Counted from the stretch's first letter, positions 41,808-51,261 are shown. The stretch is 64,000 bases of DNA from Paenibacillus sp. FSL R7-0273 (GCF_000758625.1 NZ_CP009283.1:6136001-6200000); one strand, 5' to 3'. The notes: generated by a model not told the origin, from the sequence alone. Translations and numbers: made by a program.

Positions 41808-42225
41808 TGCCTTTACCTCCATTCTTGTACATGATTTAGAATTGATTGCTTCAGGGACGCTGCTAAAAGGCTTACATTTCGCTGTTCATGCCCCTTCGTT
41901 CTTTTACAATTTATCAAATAGCACCCCATCAGTCAATACATTTGTAAAAATATATTTGTTCATTTGCAAACTTATATATGGATATAAGTCTGTTACATTT
42001 TGTCAAAAAGGCAAAAAAGCTTAATCTGACTAATATCAAACCAGCTTTTTCAAGCTTTTATATGAATAACGAGTAACAAAAGACAAAGACAAGCAAAACA
42101 AACAGGCGTAAAAATGTAAAGTAATTTGTGCATTTGTAAAATTGTCATTGCTATTTTGGCAAAACTATTATACATTTAAGGGAGTAAAAGAAGAGAGATT
42201 ATAATATAGAGGTGAACTTACATAT
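41808..42225. promoter_or_regulatory. Divergent control region with CATTTGYAAA motifs
   Basis: A 418-base A/T-rich gap. CATTTGTAAAA occurs at 41939 and 42131 and CATTTGCAAAC at 41961; the core TTTGCAAA is palindromic and fits a LacI-family half-site pair. They are candidate operators for the divergent regulator. Inference from recurrence and position only. Confidence 0.5.
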
Positions 42226-43266
42226 ATGGCACGTGGTAAAGTAACGATACAGGATATCGCTGATGCACTGGGGATCTCCAGAAACACGGCCTCCAAAGCC
42301 TTAAACGGAAGCGAGGGGCTGCCGGAAGAAACGCGGAATAAAGTCATCAAGAAAGCAATTGAATTGAAATACAAACAATTTTCACTGATGGAGCCGGATA
42401 ATGTCCAGCCAAAGAGCTCCCGGAATATCGCCTTATTAACGGAAAACCTTCCGAATACCTCGCACTTTGGCTCGACCTTAATCAGTGGCCTGGAGAAGCG
42501 GATCAGCGCCGAGGGGTACAACCTCTCCATTCACATCATACGGGAAATTGAACAGAACGCCCTGACACTCCCCAACAATTTTGATGTCGACAATGTGGAC
42601 GGTATCATTTGTATTGAGCTGTTTGATTTGGCCTACAGCGAACGGATAACAAGCCTGGGGATTCCGACTATTTTTATCGACTGCTCTGCACACGTCTGCT
42701 ATCCTGAATTCCAGGCGGATGTCTTGTTAATGGAGAACGAGAACAGTACGTATCAGCTTACCAGGAAGCTTATTGAGGGCGGTTACAAAAGCCTAGGGTT
42801 TATCGGGGATTACAATCATTGCCGGAGCTTTAATGAGCGCTGGGTAGGCTTTAACCGTGCGTTAACTGAGGCGGGAATCCCGCTGGACCTCACCCAGTGT
42901 GTACTGGATAAGGATCATCTTTTCTTCTCCAGCCCCGGCTGGGCTGACGAGAAATTGAATAATATCGCAGAGCTCCCGTCTGCTTATGTATGCGCGAACG
43001 ATTATATTGCTGTAGGCTTCATGAAATCTCTGAAGAATCTCGATCATTCGATTCCCGGTGATATTGTAATCTGCGGGTTTGATAACGGTCCCGAGTCCAG
43101 AATTATTGAGCCTCATCTGACTACTGTCCATATCTACAGCAATGAAATGGGTGTCAAAGCTGCCGAAATGCTGCTGTCACGGATCAATACTCCGGAACAG
43201 CCTTATCAGGTCTCTCATATCTACACAAAACCGATCATCCGGGAATCCACACCCAATATCAAATAA
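42226..43266 (+). CDS. LacI-family regulator of the fructan operon
   Basis: A 346-residue repressor. The N-terminal helix-turn-helix is KVTIQDIADALGISRNTASKALNGSEGLPEETRNKV, and the effector domain has the LacI order of strands (IALLTENL, DGIICIEL, LGFIGDYNHCRSFNERW, IVICGFDNG). It has Cys in several strands but no odd domain. It starts behind AGAGGTG, divergent from the ABC permeases it probably represses; fructose or a fructo-oligosaccharide is the likely effector by context. Confidence 0.9.
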   Translation: MARGKVTIQDIADALGISRNTASKALNGSEGLPEETRNKVIKKAIELKYKQFSLMEPDNVQPKSSRNIALLTENLPNTSHFGSTLISGLEKRISAEGYNLSIHIIREIEQNALTLPNNFDVDNVDGIICIELFDLAYSERITSLGIPTIFIDCSAHVCYPEFQADVLLMENENSTYQLTRKLIEGGYKSLGFIGDYNHCRSFNERWVGFNRALTEAGIPLDLTQCVLDKDHLFFSSPGWADEKLNNIAELPSAYVCANDYIAVGFMKSLKNLDHSIPGDIVICGFDNGPESRIIEPHLTTVHIYSNEMGVKAAEMLLSRINTPEQPYQVSHIYTKPIIRESTPNIK

Positions 43267-43283
43267 TGTACACAGCAGCGGAG

Positions 43284-43316
43284 GGCAGTCATCTTTACAG
43301 ATGCTGCCTTTTTTAA
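43284..43316 (+). terminator. Terminator of the fructan LacI gene
   Basis: GGCAG-CATCT-TTAC-AGATG-CTGCC followed by TTTTTT, 18 bases after the stop. Confidence 0.9.
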
Positions 43317-43331
43317 ATGATAAATACATTG

Positions 43332-44033
43332 TCAGTACCGCCCGATCCGCCGCTCCTCCAGCTTCTTCCCGGCCTGCTTGTACACCAGATAGGTCATCTC
43401 TGTCAGATTTACAAGCCCCAGCGCCCGTTCATCCAGCACGGAGTAGGTATTCGAGCCCAGGTCACAATTCATTCTGACTCCGTCCCAATATATCCGCTCT
43501 ACGGGCGTGTGCCCGTGGATGACCGGCTTGCCGCCCGTCAGCTCCAGCAGCTCCGCCCCCGGCTGATGATAGAAGTCGTATTCATTCATCCACAGGATGT
43601 CCCGGTCCTGCTTATCCAGCGGCTGCGCGGGATTCAGTCCCGCATGAGTGAAGACATACCGGTCATCCTCATAGTACAAAGGCAGAGAGCAAGCCCACAC
43701 CATATGCTCCTGCCGGGTATCCTCATCCGGAAATGCCGCAGCGAAGCTTTTCAGCGTGTCTCGTCCCCCGTGGCTCAGCCACAGCTTGTCCCCGCGCACC
43801 AGATAATCAGCCATCATCTCCTCATGATTGCCCATAACTGCATGGACATTGTCCGGGTACTGCTCCATCAGGCGCTTAACCAGTCTTACAACCCCGGCAG
43901 AATCCTTCCCCCGGTTGATCATATCGCCCCCGAACACAAGCTGATCGCTGCCCGGCTTAAACTCTGCCTTTTTCAGCAGCAGCTCCAGTCCCTCAAGGTC
44001 CCCGTGAATATCGGTTACAAACAATGTTCTCAT
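43332..44033 (-). CDS. PPP-type metallophosphoesterase
   Basis: A 233-residue phosphatase of the bacterial serine/threonine protein phosphatase group. All metal motifs are present: DIHGD near the N-terminus, GGDMINRG, GNHEE, and HGHTP in the C-terminal half. Such proteins act as protein phosphatases or as Ap4A hydrolases; the sequence does not separate these. It is soluble and cytoplasmic. GGGGGAG precedes the ATG. It stands alone, convergent with the LacI gene. Confidence 0.88.
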   Translation of the reverse strand: MRTLFVTDIHGDLEGLELLLKKAEFKPGSDQLVFGGDMINRGKDSAGVVRLVKRLMEQYPDNVHAVMGNHEEMMADYLVRGDKLWLSHGGRDTLKSFAAAFPDEDTRQEHMVWACSLPLYYEDDRYVFTHAGLNPAQPLDKQDRDILWMNEYDFYHQPGAELLELTGGKPVIHGHTPVERIYWDGVRMNCDLGSNTYSVLDERALGLVNLTEMTYLVYKQAGKKLEERRIGRY

Positions 44034-44210
44034 CCTTGCTCCCCCTCCGCCCTGCTTAGCCGGGCTGCATCAAGCGTTATTACTTAATCATAGCAAATTA
44101 TTATAGCAGCCCGCTCCTTGCCGGACAGCGTAGCCTTTACCATTTTGCAACTACTTTGCCACAGAGTTGGGATATACTAGGCACAGAACCTGCAAAGGAG
44201 ATTATATCTT

Positions 44211-45692
44211 ATGAATAAATCTGGCTTAAGCCTCAGCGCCATACTATTATTAACCCTGATAACTGCAGGTTGCGGCGCACCCAAGGCGCCCAGTGATCTG
44301 CTTCGTGCCCCGTCACAGGGCAGTGCGGACGGAACCATTACCAGCATTGTAAAATCATTTCTGCCGGCCAATGCCCATCTGACGGTCCCTGTCCATTCCG
44401 AGTCGGGCAGCGCAATCCAGCTGCAGGACCTGGACCGGGACGGCAAGGATGAAATCCTGGCCTTCTATAAAACAGACAAAACCGATTACGAGGTCAATAC
44501 GCTTGTCCTGTCCCAGTCAAGCGGCGACTGGAACAAGCTGGCCACGATTACCGGTGTCGGCAGCGAGCTGGATTATGTGCAGTTCACCGATGTCACTGCG
44601 GACGGGCAAACGGACATGCTGCTCGGCTTCAGCGGCGGTCAGGGACTCAGCAAGGAGCTGGCCGTTTATACGCTTGACGGCGGCACCGTATCCGAACTGC
44701 TCAAGCAGCCCTATGACCAGCTGGCCGTCGGTGACCTGACCGGCACCGGAGATACAGATATCGCTTTGTTCCAGACCACCTTCACTACAGACATGCAGCC
44801 AAGCGCCCGTCTGCAGCTATTCTCGCTGAAAGACGGTACGCAGCAGAGCCTGGCGGATCAGGCTTTTGACGGCGCAATTATTCAGGCCAATTTCACGAAG
44901 GCGGCTCCCGGGGCCAGCGCCCTGTTCGTTGATGTGGCGATCGGTGCCCATGCTTCCTATACTTCCCTGCTGATTTGGGAAAATGGTAAATTTATTGATA
45001 TACTGGCAGCAGATGATGTTCATCATGAAGAGCTCGCAGCCAGCCGTGATATTGCCCTTAATCCTTATACTCCGGACCCGGACAGCAAGCTGGGCGTGAA
45101 CAATATGGCCATCAAGGATTATCCGCTCTACAGCACCGATATCAACGGCGACGGCATTACCGAGATCGGCTTCCTGGTTCCGCCGGCCGGTACGGAGAGC
45201 ATGGCTCCGCTGGCAACGCCGTTCATCACCAAATATTATCAGTGGGACGGCCAGACCGGGCTGAAATTTGTGGAGGAGCAGTTCGACCGGTGGGGCTTTA
45301 ACTTCCATATCCCGCAGAGCTGGACCGGTAAATACGTGCTGGAGCTCACCGAGGAATCACCGGAGCCGTGGAAAAATATCCGCTTCAGCTTCAAGGATGC
45401 CGGCACCGGCGGTCAGGCTATGCTGCTTGAGCTGCGCCTGCTCACCAGGCAGGAATGGCAGAGCACCGAAGCCGTGCTGAAAGCGGAGAATAGAACATAT
45501 ACCCTGCTCTACGAGCTGCAAAATACAGAGGATGCTGCTGCACCGACTGTGCTGGCTGCCGTGCTGCCTGCGGAGGATGCTGCCGCCAAGGCTAAGCTGA
45601 GCGGCTCTGCGCTTCAGGAATACAACCAGCTCAAGCTTCCGCTGGAGGAAGTCCGGCTGCTGGCCGGCACACCGCAGAAGCCCTTGTACTGA
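44211..45692 (+). CDS. Lipoprotein with FG-GAP-like repeats, linked to a two-component system
   Basis: A 493-residue protein with lipobox ITAGC at the N-terminus, so anchored outside the membrane. Three repeats carry acidic calcium-loop-like motifs (DLDRDGKDEIL, DVTADGQTDML, DINGDGITEI), as in VCBS/FG-GAP propellers. The exact family is not recognised. The gene is 14 bases upstream of a response regulator/histidine kinase pair, so it may modulate that kinase's sensor domain or be its main output. AAAGGAG precedes the ATG. Confidence 0.8.
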   Translation: MNKSGLSLSAILLLTLITAGCGAPKAPSDLLRAPSQGSADGTITSIVKSFLPANAHLTVPVHSESGSAIQLQDLDRDGKDEILAFYKTDKTDYEVNTLVLSQSSGDWNKLATITGVGSELDYVQFTDVTADGQTDMLLGFSGGQGLSKELAVYTLDGGTVSELLKQPYDQLAVGDLTGTGDTDIALFQTTFTTDMQPSARLQLFSLKDGTQQSLADQAFDGAIIQANFTKAAPGASALFVDVAIGAHASYTSLLIWENGKFIDILAADDVHHEELAASRDIALNPYTPDPDSKLGVNNMAIKDYPLYSTDINGDGITEIGFLVPPAGTESMAPLATPFITKYYQWDGQTGLKFVEEQFDRWGFNFHIPQSWTGKYVLELTEESPEPWKNIRFSFKDAGTGGQAMLLELRLLTRQEWQSTEAVLKAENRTYTLLYELQNTEDAAAPTVLAAVLPAEDAAAKAKLSGSALQEYNQLKLPLEEVRLLAGTPQKPLY

Positions 45693-45706
45693 TTAGGAGG
45701 TTGTCC

Positions 45707-46402
45707 ATGAAGGTGCTGGTACTGGAAGATGAGAAGCCGATACGCGATTTTTTGCAGGTGAATCTGAAGCGGGCGGGCTTTGAGGTTACCGAAGCTGCTA
45801 CAGGTGAAGCGGCGCTTGCCGCTGCACGTGAGCAGCGGGATTTTGACATCGCCATTCTCGATCTGATGCTGCCCGGAATCAGCGGCTTCGAGGTGTGCGC
45901 CATGCTGCGCAGGGAGTTCCCCCGGCTGGGCATCATTATGCTGACCGCCAAAAGCCAGGAAATTGATAAGGTCATGGGGCTGGATTCGGGAGCGGACGAT
46001 TATGTGATTAAGCCGTTCAGCCCCGTTGAGCTGCTCGCCCGGGTCCGTTCGCTGTACCGGCGCATATATCCCGGTGAGAATGTGCTGCAGGAGAACGCCG
46101 TTCAGCTGCCCCCTTTTACCCTGATGCCGGATGAACGGAAGCTGCTGAAGGACGGGCTGGAGATCGCTTTGACGCCTACCGAGTTTTCTATCGTGAAACT
46201 GCTGATGGAGCAGCCTAATAAGGCGGTTAACCGCGATGATATTCTCACCTCGGTCTGGGGGCAGTATTTTATGGGAGAGCTCAAAATTGTGGATGTGAAT
46301 ATCAGCCGGATCCGCCAAAAAATCGGCCAGGACGCCACAGGTCCGCAATATCTGGAGACTGTGTGGGGATTCGGTTATTTATGGAGGGCACAACATTGCT
46401 GA
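45707..46402 (+). CDS. OmpR/PhoB-type response regulator
   Basis: A 231-residue regulator. The receiver domain (1-120) has the acidic pocket (EDE), phospho-acceptor Asp52 in LDLMLPG, Thr in MLTAK and Lys in IKPF. The C-terminal winged helix (about 130-228) ends in the typical ETVWGFGYLW. Start ATG 45707 lies six bases after AGGAGG. It is co-transcribed with the lipoprotein upstream and overlaps its kinase downstream. Confidence 0.93.
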   Translation: MKVLVLEDEKPIRDFLQVNLKRAGFEVTEAATGEAALAAAREQRDFDIAILDLMLPGISGFEVCAMLRREFPRLGIIMLTAKSQEIDKVMGLDSGADDYVIKPFSPVELLARVRSLYRRIYPGENVLQENAVQLPPFTLMPDERKLLKDGLEIALTPTEFSIVKLLMEQPNKAVNRDDILTSVWGQYFMGELKIVDVNISRIRQKIGQDATGPQYLETVWGFGYLWRAQHC

Positions 46403-47793
46403 GAGGAATCAGGTCACGGCTCATCGTCTATATCACCATTGTCCTGCTCCTGATTGTACTGCTGCTGGAAGGGGTGTTTCTTGTAGCTGTCCACTATTTT
46501 TATCTGGGCAGTGCGATAGAGACGTTATCCTCACGGGCTACGACCTCGGCCACCTTTTTCAACAAGTATCTGGAGGGCTATTCACTCAATGAGCGGGCCC
46601 GGTACATTCTGGAGAATCTCTCCACTGAGGAGAGCAGCAAGGTTGAGGTGCTGAACACCGAAGGTAACGTTATTATTAATTCCTTCGGCTTCTCCAGCGA
46701 GGAGCGGATTGATACGCCGGATGTAAGAACCGCGCTGAGCAGCGGCAAAGGAAGCTATCAGAGCCTCACCCCGGTGAACGGGGAGCGGATTATAGCGGTG
46801 TCTCTCCCCATTAAGGAAGCCGGGGTGAATATAGGCGTGCTGCGCTACTCCGTTTCTGCTGAGCCGCTGTACGACGTTATTGTCACCATTGTGCTGAATG
46901 CAGTCTGGGTCGGGCTGCTGGTCATCCTGTTCGGCTTCGTGCTCAGCCTGATCATCGCAAAGCGGATTGTAGGGCCGATTCAGCAGCTTACGTCTGTGGC
47001 GAAGGAAATGGCGACCGGCAATTTCACCGCCAAGGCAGCGAAGCAGCATAATGATGAGATCGGAACGCTGGCCGTTACGCTCAATTACATGTCCGAGGAA
47101 ATTCTCAAAAGCGAAAAAATCAAATACGACTTCATCTCATCGGTCACGCATGAGCTGCGCACTCCCCTCACCTCGATTAAAGGCTGGGGCGAGACGCTGC
47201 TTATGGGTGATTTGTCCGATAAAAAAGAGACCCTGCAGGGTCTCGAGGTAATGACCGGAGAAACGGACCGGCTCATTGGGCTGGTGGAGGATCTGCTCGA
47301 TTTCTCCAAGTTCCAGGCCGGTGAGATCACCGTTGATCTGCAGCCGTATGATCTCAGGGGACTGCTGGAGGATCTGCTGCTGCAGTTCCGCTACCGCGGG
47401 CAGACGAAGGAGATCCGGCTATACGCTGATATTCCCGATCTGCCGCTGCCGGTCAACGGTGACTTCAACCGCCTTAAGCAGGTGTTTGTTAATCTGCTCG
47501 ACAATGCCTTCAAGTTCACTCCGGCGCAAGGGGCAGTAAGCCTTACCGCGGTTCAGCAGGAGGAGCTGATTATCGTTACGGTGACAGATACCGGGGAAGG
47601 CATAGAGGCGGCTGATCTGGACAAGCTCGGCACCAAATTCTTCAAGGGCCGGTCACGCCAGTCCGGCAGCGGACTCGGGCTTGCCATCTGCAAGGAGATC
47701 ATCGGGCTGCACGGCGGACAGCTGAAGATTGAAAGTGAGTTCACAATCGGGACTTCAGTGATTGTCGAGCTGCCGCGTTATATTATGCAGTAG
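46396..47793 (+). CDS. Sensor histidine kinase partner
   Basis: A 465-residue kinase with two membrane helices (about 11-33 and 165-190) around a 130-residue extracellular sensor, a HAMP linker (RIVGPIQQLTSVAKEMATGNF), a HisKA domain with His in VTHELRTPLTS, and an HATPase with N (NLLDNAFKF), G1 (DTGEGI) and G2 (GSGLGLAICKEI) boxes. I place the start at TTG 46396, eight bases after GGAGG and overlapping the regulator stop (TTGCTGA). It forms a VicK/PhoR-like pair; the signal is unknown. Confidence 0.92.
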   Translation: MLRGIRSRLIVYITIVLLLIVLLLEGVFLVAVHYFYLGSAIETLSSRATTSATFFNKYLEGYSLNERARYILENLSTEESSKVEVLNTEGNVIINSFGFSSEERIDTPDVRTALSSGKGSYQSLTPVNGERIIAVSLPIKEAGVNIGVLRYSVSAEPLYDVIVTIVLNAVWVGLLVILFGFVLSLIIAKRIVGPIQQLTSVAKEMATGNFTAKAAKQHNDEIGTLAVTLNYMSEEILKSEKIKYDFISSVTHELRTPLTSIKGWGETLLMGDLSDKKETLQGLEVMTGETDRLIGLVEDLLDFSKFQAGEITVDLQPYDLRGLLEDLLLQFRYRGQTKEIRLYADIPDLPLPVNGDFNRLKQVFVNLLDNAFKFTPAQGAVSLTAVQQEELIIVTVTDTGEGIEAADLDKLGTKFFKGRSRQSGSGLGLAICKEIIGLHGGQLKIESEFTIGTSVIVELPRYIMQ

Positions 47794-47824
47794 CTGCACC
47801 AAAAAACGGTCTGCTGACAGGCAG

Positions 47825-47853
47825 AAAAAAAGCCGGAATTAACCGGCTTTTTT
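47825..47853. terminator. Bidirectional terminator
   Basis: AAAAAAGCCGG-AATTAA-CCGGCTTTTTT. It serves the histidine kinase on the plus strand and the flavin-reductase gene on the minus strand. Confidence 0.93.
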
Positions 47854-47868
47854 AGCTTGATACAGCCT

Positions 47869-48462
47869 TCAGACAGGCCGTTCAATCTCAAAAATCTCCC
47901 CGAGGCCCGCATAGCTGTTCCCTGCCAGACGGCTGACCGCCCCCAGCTTGTGCGGATCAATTCTGCCCTGCTCATAGAGCTCTTCCGCAATGTGAAACTG
48001 GACGACTCTGCCGATCAGCAGCTCGAAGCCCGGGAATTCTACCGCTTGCTCCAGCACACATTCCATCCTTACCTTCGCTTCCTTAACTCCCGGCACAGAG
48101 ATGGCAGAGCTCTGGACAGGTGTAAGTCCGGCAAGCGTAATTTCACTCTGATCCGGAGCAAGCGGAGCTGCGGTCATATTGATCTGCCCCACATTGTCGC
48201 GGTCCACGATATGGACGACAAATTCCTTAGTATCCATTATGTTCCGTGCTGTATCCTTCGGCTTGCCTGCCGCATGCTGGACAGACACTGAGATCATCGG
48301 CGGATTGGAGGAGACGATATTGAAAAAACTGAAGGGTGCTCCATTCAGCACTCCTTCTGCGGACTGCGTCGTCACAAAAGCAATCGGCCGCGGAATAATG
48401 CTGCCGACGAGCAGCTTATAATTGTCTCTCTCCGTATTGCCTGCGGGGTCTATCGCCAGCAT
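47869..48462 (-). CDS. Flavin reductase-like FMN-binding protein
   Basis: A 197-residue split-barrel protein of the flavin reductase family (DIM6/NTAB type): YKLLVGSIIPRPIAFVTTQ, NGAPFSFFNIVSSNPPMISVSV and a C-terminal HKLGAVSRLAGNSYAGLGE. It probably reduces or binds FMN. The start at ATG 48462 has AAGGG eight bases before it; two upstream ATGs lack sites. It follows the mhqO-like gene by a short gap in the same direction, matching quinone/aromatic detoxification. Confidence 0.85.
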   Translation of the reverse strand: MLAIDPAGNTERDNYKLLVGSIIPRPIAFVTTQSAEGVLNGAPFSFFNIVSSNPPMISVSVQHAAGKPKDTARNIMDTKEFVVHIVDRDNVGQINMTAAPLAPDQSEITLAGLTPVQSSAISVPGVKEAKVRMECVLEQAVEFPGFELLIGRVVQFHIAEELYEQGRIDPHKLGAVSRLAGNSYAGLGEIFEIERPV

Positions 48463-48489
48463 GTCAGTCATCCCTTCCCGTAAGTTCAT

Positions 48490-49440
48490 TTAGTCAAGCT
48501 CTCTGATCTGGAACGGCAGCAGAACCTGCTCAATCTGTCCTCTGTGCGGCTCATACTGCGCAGGCAGCTTCAGCGCCGTTCCCATGGTTTCCGGCGTTTC
48601 ATCATGGGCGAAGCCTGGAGGATCTGTAGCGATTTCGAACAAAATCTCCCCATGCTCCCTGAAATAAATCGCGTTAAAATAATTCCGGTCCTGCACCGCT
48701 GTTACCCCATATCCGTGATCATGCACATAGCTCTGCCATTCCAGCTGATCCTGATCGTCCTTGGCTCTCCAGGCGATATGATGCACTGTGCCGACCCCCA
48801 TTTCGCCGCGCTGTACAGCGGTCATTTTGAGATCAATGACATTGCCCAGATCGGCAGTAGAACGGTAACGGGCAATATCCTTTTCCCGGCCAATAAACGT
48901 AAGTCCAAGCACCTGCTCCAGCAGCTCAGCCGTTGCTTCCGGATCAGTCGACAGCAGCGTGGCGCCTCCGAACCCTTTGATCGCAACCTCTGGTGTAACG
49001 CCCCCGAAGGTCCAGCTATTCTGCTCCCCGGCTTCCCGCTCCACAAGCTCCAGATGCAGGCCGTGCGGATCATCGAATTCAAGCACCTGCTCCCCGAACC
49101 GCTCCAGCTCGCTGAAAGCAACCTCGAACTTTGCCAGTCTTTCCTTCCAGAAGCTCATCGCGCCCACCGGGATAATGTAAGTCGTTACCCCCACCTGTCC
49201 GCCGCCGATTTTGCCTTTGTAAGCTCCCGGCCAAGGGAAGAAGGTAATAATTGTGCCCGGTTTCCCTCCGTCATTGCCGAAGTAAAAGTGATACGTTCCC
49301 GGATCATCAAAGTTCACTGTCTGCTTAACCAGACGCAAGCCCAGCACTCCTGCGTAAAAATCCATATTCTCCTGCGGATGCCCGACGATTGCTGTGATAT
49401 GGTGAATTCCCATGGTTTGTTTTGCCGTTACATTAGTCAT
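48490..49440 (-). CDS. mhqO: MhqO-type ring-cleaving dioxygenase
   Basis: A 316-residue vicinal-oxygen-chelate protein with two glyoxalase-like modules. Candidate metal ligands are His in MGIHHITAIVG, His in GTVHHIAWRAKD and Glu in GEILFEIATDP. It resembles MhqO and related B. subtilis proteins that open the ring of hydroquinones or catechols and are induced by quinone stress under MarR-type MhqR. The adjacent flavin-reductase-like gene and the palindromes upstream support that role. The start has AGGAG upstream. Confidence 0.85.
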   Translation of the reverse strand: MTNVTAKQTMGIHHITAIVGHPQENMDFYAGVLGLRLVKQTVNFDDPGTYHFYFGNDGGKPGTIITFFPWPGAYKGKIGGGQVGVTTYIIPVGAMSFWKERLAKFEVAFSELERFGEQVLEFDDPHGLHLELVEREAGEQNSWTFGGVTPEVAIKGFGGATLLSTDPEATAELLEQVLGLTFIGREKDIARYRSTADLGNVIDLKMTAVQRGEMGVGTVHHIAWRAKDDQDQLEWQSYVHDHGYGVTAVQDRNYFNAIYFREHGEILFEIATDPPGFAHDETPETMGTALKLPAQYEPHRGQIEQVLLPFQIRELD

Positions 49441-49508
49441 TATAACCGACTCCTTTTATTGTAGTGTTATTTTAGAGGCTCATTTTCATGTTATAATATA
49501 ATTTAAAG

Positions 49509-49556
49509 ATTCTTAACTTTAAGATATAATCCGGAAATTATCTTTAAGTTAAGATA
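49509..49556. promoter_or_regulatory. Two MarR-type palindromes upstream of mhqO
   Basis: TCTTAACTTTAAGATA (49511-49526) and TATCTTTAAGTTAAGATA (49539-49556) are both near-perfect dyads of the CTTAA-N2-TTAAG kind and also mirror each other across a 12-base gap. A third, weaker copy lies at 49586 within the next coding region. Such paired sites suit an MhqR-like repressor encoded elsewhere. Confidence 0.6.
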
Positions 49557-49572
49557 ACTCCTTGATCTCAAT

Positions 49573-50133
49573 TTACTCTCTTTTTATCTTAAAGTCAAGA
49601 CTTTTTCCTTGAAATTTATAATACCAGAAGATCGCCTGCTCACCGGCCGCCGGAAAGTTAGAGTAGAGCCTGTTATCCACCCCGCCGATTTCAAAACCGT
49701 AACGCGCATAAAAGCGGCATGCAGCCACATTGACATCCTGCGTTTCCAGCATCAGGCCGGCAAGCTTATGCTGCTGTGCCCACTGTACGGCCTGATCCAT
49801 AAGCCTTCTTCCGATCCCCTGCTGTCTCCGGCTGCCGGCCACAGCAATATCCTCGACCATCGCATATCCGTTCCAGTTGGCGCGCAGCCTGATCCGCCCG
49901 GTGCATTTTTCACCATTATAAAATAAAAAAACGGCCTTGCTCTCATCCTCGGTATAAGCGACAGCAATCTGCTCATCCTCATATCGCTTCGCATAAGCTT
50001 CAGCAAAGTCCTCCTCTGTATACGTCCATAAGCCGTTTTCATAACTGGGTAAAATCCGGCCGGTAACCATAAAGCCTTCGTTCGGCTTGTTATAGTCCTT
50101 CATATTCGACTCTGCCATTCTTACAATCACCAC
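49573..50133 (-). CDS. satA: Streptothricin-type GNAT acetyltransferase
   Basis: A 186-residue N-acetyltransferase closely following B. subtilis SatA (YyaR): NKPNEGFMVTGRI, ENGLWTYTEE, KCTGRIRLRANWNGYAMVEDIAV, the acetyl-CoA loop RRQQGIGRRLM, and GLMLETQDVNVAACRFYARYGFEIGGVD. SatA acetylates the beta-lysine of streptothricin and gives resistance. Whether this copy does so is inferred. Start GTG 50133 (or GTG 50130) follows GGAGG by seven bases; the 27 open codons before it have no site. It ends just before the mhqO palindromes. Confidence 0.85.
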   Translation of the reverse strand: MVIVRMAESNMKDYNKPNEGFMVTGRILPSYENGLWTYTEEDFAEAYAKRYEDEQIAVAYTEDESKAVFLFYNGEKCTGRIRLRANWNGYAMVEDIAVAGSRRQQGIGRRLMDQAVQWAQQHKLAGLMLETQDVNVAACRFYARYGFEIGGVDNRLYSNFPAAGEQAIFWYYKFQGKSLDFKIKRE

Positions 50134-50213
50134 ATCAGCGCCTCCGGTTTTTAAGATTGTGTTATATATGAAGTTCCTTTTCATCTGCTTGATTCCTGCT
50201 TTTATTACGAACA

Positions 50214-50240
50214 AAAACAGGCCCCGGAACCGGAGCCCAT
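50214..50240 (-). terminator. Terminator after the epimerase gene
   Basis: GGCTCCGG-TT-CCGGGGCC followed on the minus strand by TGTTTTTG, about 20 bases after the epimerase stop. Confidence 0.8.
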
Positions 50241-50261
50241 ACTGTCGCTGTAAGCTGCTGG

Positions 50262-51038
50262 CTATGCCTTTTGTCCGCCCTGGTAGACCGTTTCATCCCG
50301 CCGTATCTTCCATCCGGCCGCCTTGGCCTGCTCAAGCAGCTCCGCCCCGTCATCCTGCGGCTTGTAGCCGATCAGCTCCTCAAGGTATGCGATATCATAA
50401 TAGTTATCACTGTTGGCAGAGGTACCGTAGAGGTTCAGATACTTCATCCCTTCATCTGCCTCAATGCAGCAGATAATCAGCTGCAGCATATCACGTCCGG
50501 AAATCCAGATATGTCCCGCACGTTCAGAATGCGGCCGGTCATCCTCCGGGAAATTGCCGATCCGGATATTAATGGAGGAGAGCTTGCCCTGGTCCGCATA
50601 CAAGCGGCCGAGCAGCTCAATGTAACATTTGCTCAGCCCGTAGAAGCTGTCCGGACGGTAAGGATCTGACGGGTCAACCTGCTCATCCGTCTTATAGAAA
50701 CCGGTTGCATGATTGGAGCTGGCGAAGATTATCCGTTTCACTCCGTTCTGTACGGCAGCTTCAAACAGCTTGTAGGCACCGGCTACATTCCCTTGCAGCA
50801 CCTTGCCCAGAAAATCATCCTCATCCTTCATCCAGGCAAAATGGAGTACGGTATCAGCCCCTTGCGTCAGCTCATTAAGCCGCGCTTCATCGGCAATGTC
50901 CAGCTGAACGATGCCCTGGCTCTCATCTGCCTCAATATCAGCTCCGGTGACATCATACCGGCCGTCTTGCTTCAGTCCCTGGTAGACCGTATTTCCGATC
51001 ACGCCCGCTGCTCCCGTTATCAGCAGTTTACGTTTCAT
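50262..51038 (-). CDS. NAD-dependent epimerase/dehydratase family (uronate dehydrogenase-like)
   Basis: A 258-residue Rossmann-fold short-chain oxidoreductase. The dinucleotide motif is TGAAGVIG near residue 8, the acidic residue after beta-2 (GADIEAD) favours NAD, and the active site is Ser in FASSNHATG with Tyr-x3-Lys in YGLSK. Length and the WISGRDMLQLI segment recall bacterial uronate dehydrogenases, which oxidise galacturonate to galactarolactone; that would link it to pectin use, but the family is broad. AGGGAG precedes the ATG. Confidence 0.8.
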   Translation of the reverse strand: MKRKLLITGAAGVIGNTVYQGLKQDGRYDVTGADIEADESQGIVQLDIADEARLNELTQGADTVLHFAWMKDEDDFLGKVLQGNVAGAYKLFEAAVQNGVKRIIFASSNHATGFYKTDEQVDPSDPYRPDSFYGLSKCYIELLGRLYADQGKLSSINIRIGNFPEDDRPHSERAGHIWISGRDMLQLIICCIEADEGMKYLNLYGTSANSDNYYDIAYLEELIGYKPQDDGAELLEQAKAAGWKIRRDETVYQGGQKA

Positions 51039-51261
51039 CTTTGCATTCTCCCTTCTCCGCAGTTATGGATGGTTGCGCTGTTAGTTATTACCCGCAGGGA
51101 GAGGATACTATACCCGTCTGAATCATGACTCATAAAAGAAGGGCTGCCCTTCCGGCCATATTCTACTTGTGATAATGTGGGTACAAAAGAATAATAACTA
51201 TTTCCATGAAGATCCGGGAAACATAACGGTTATTAACTTCACAACGAAAGGGAACTGTCCA

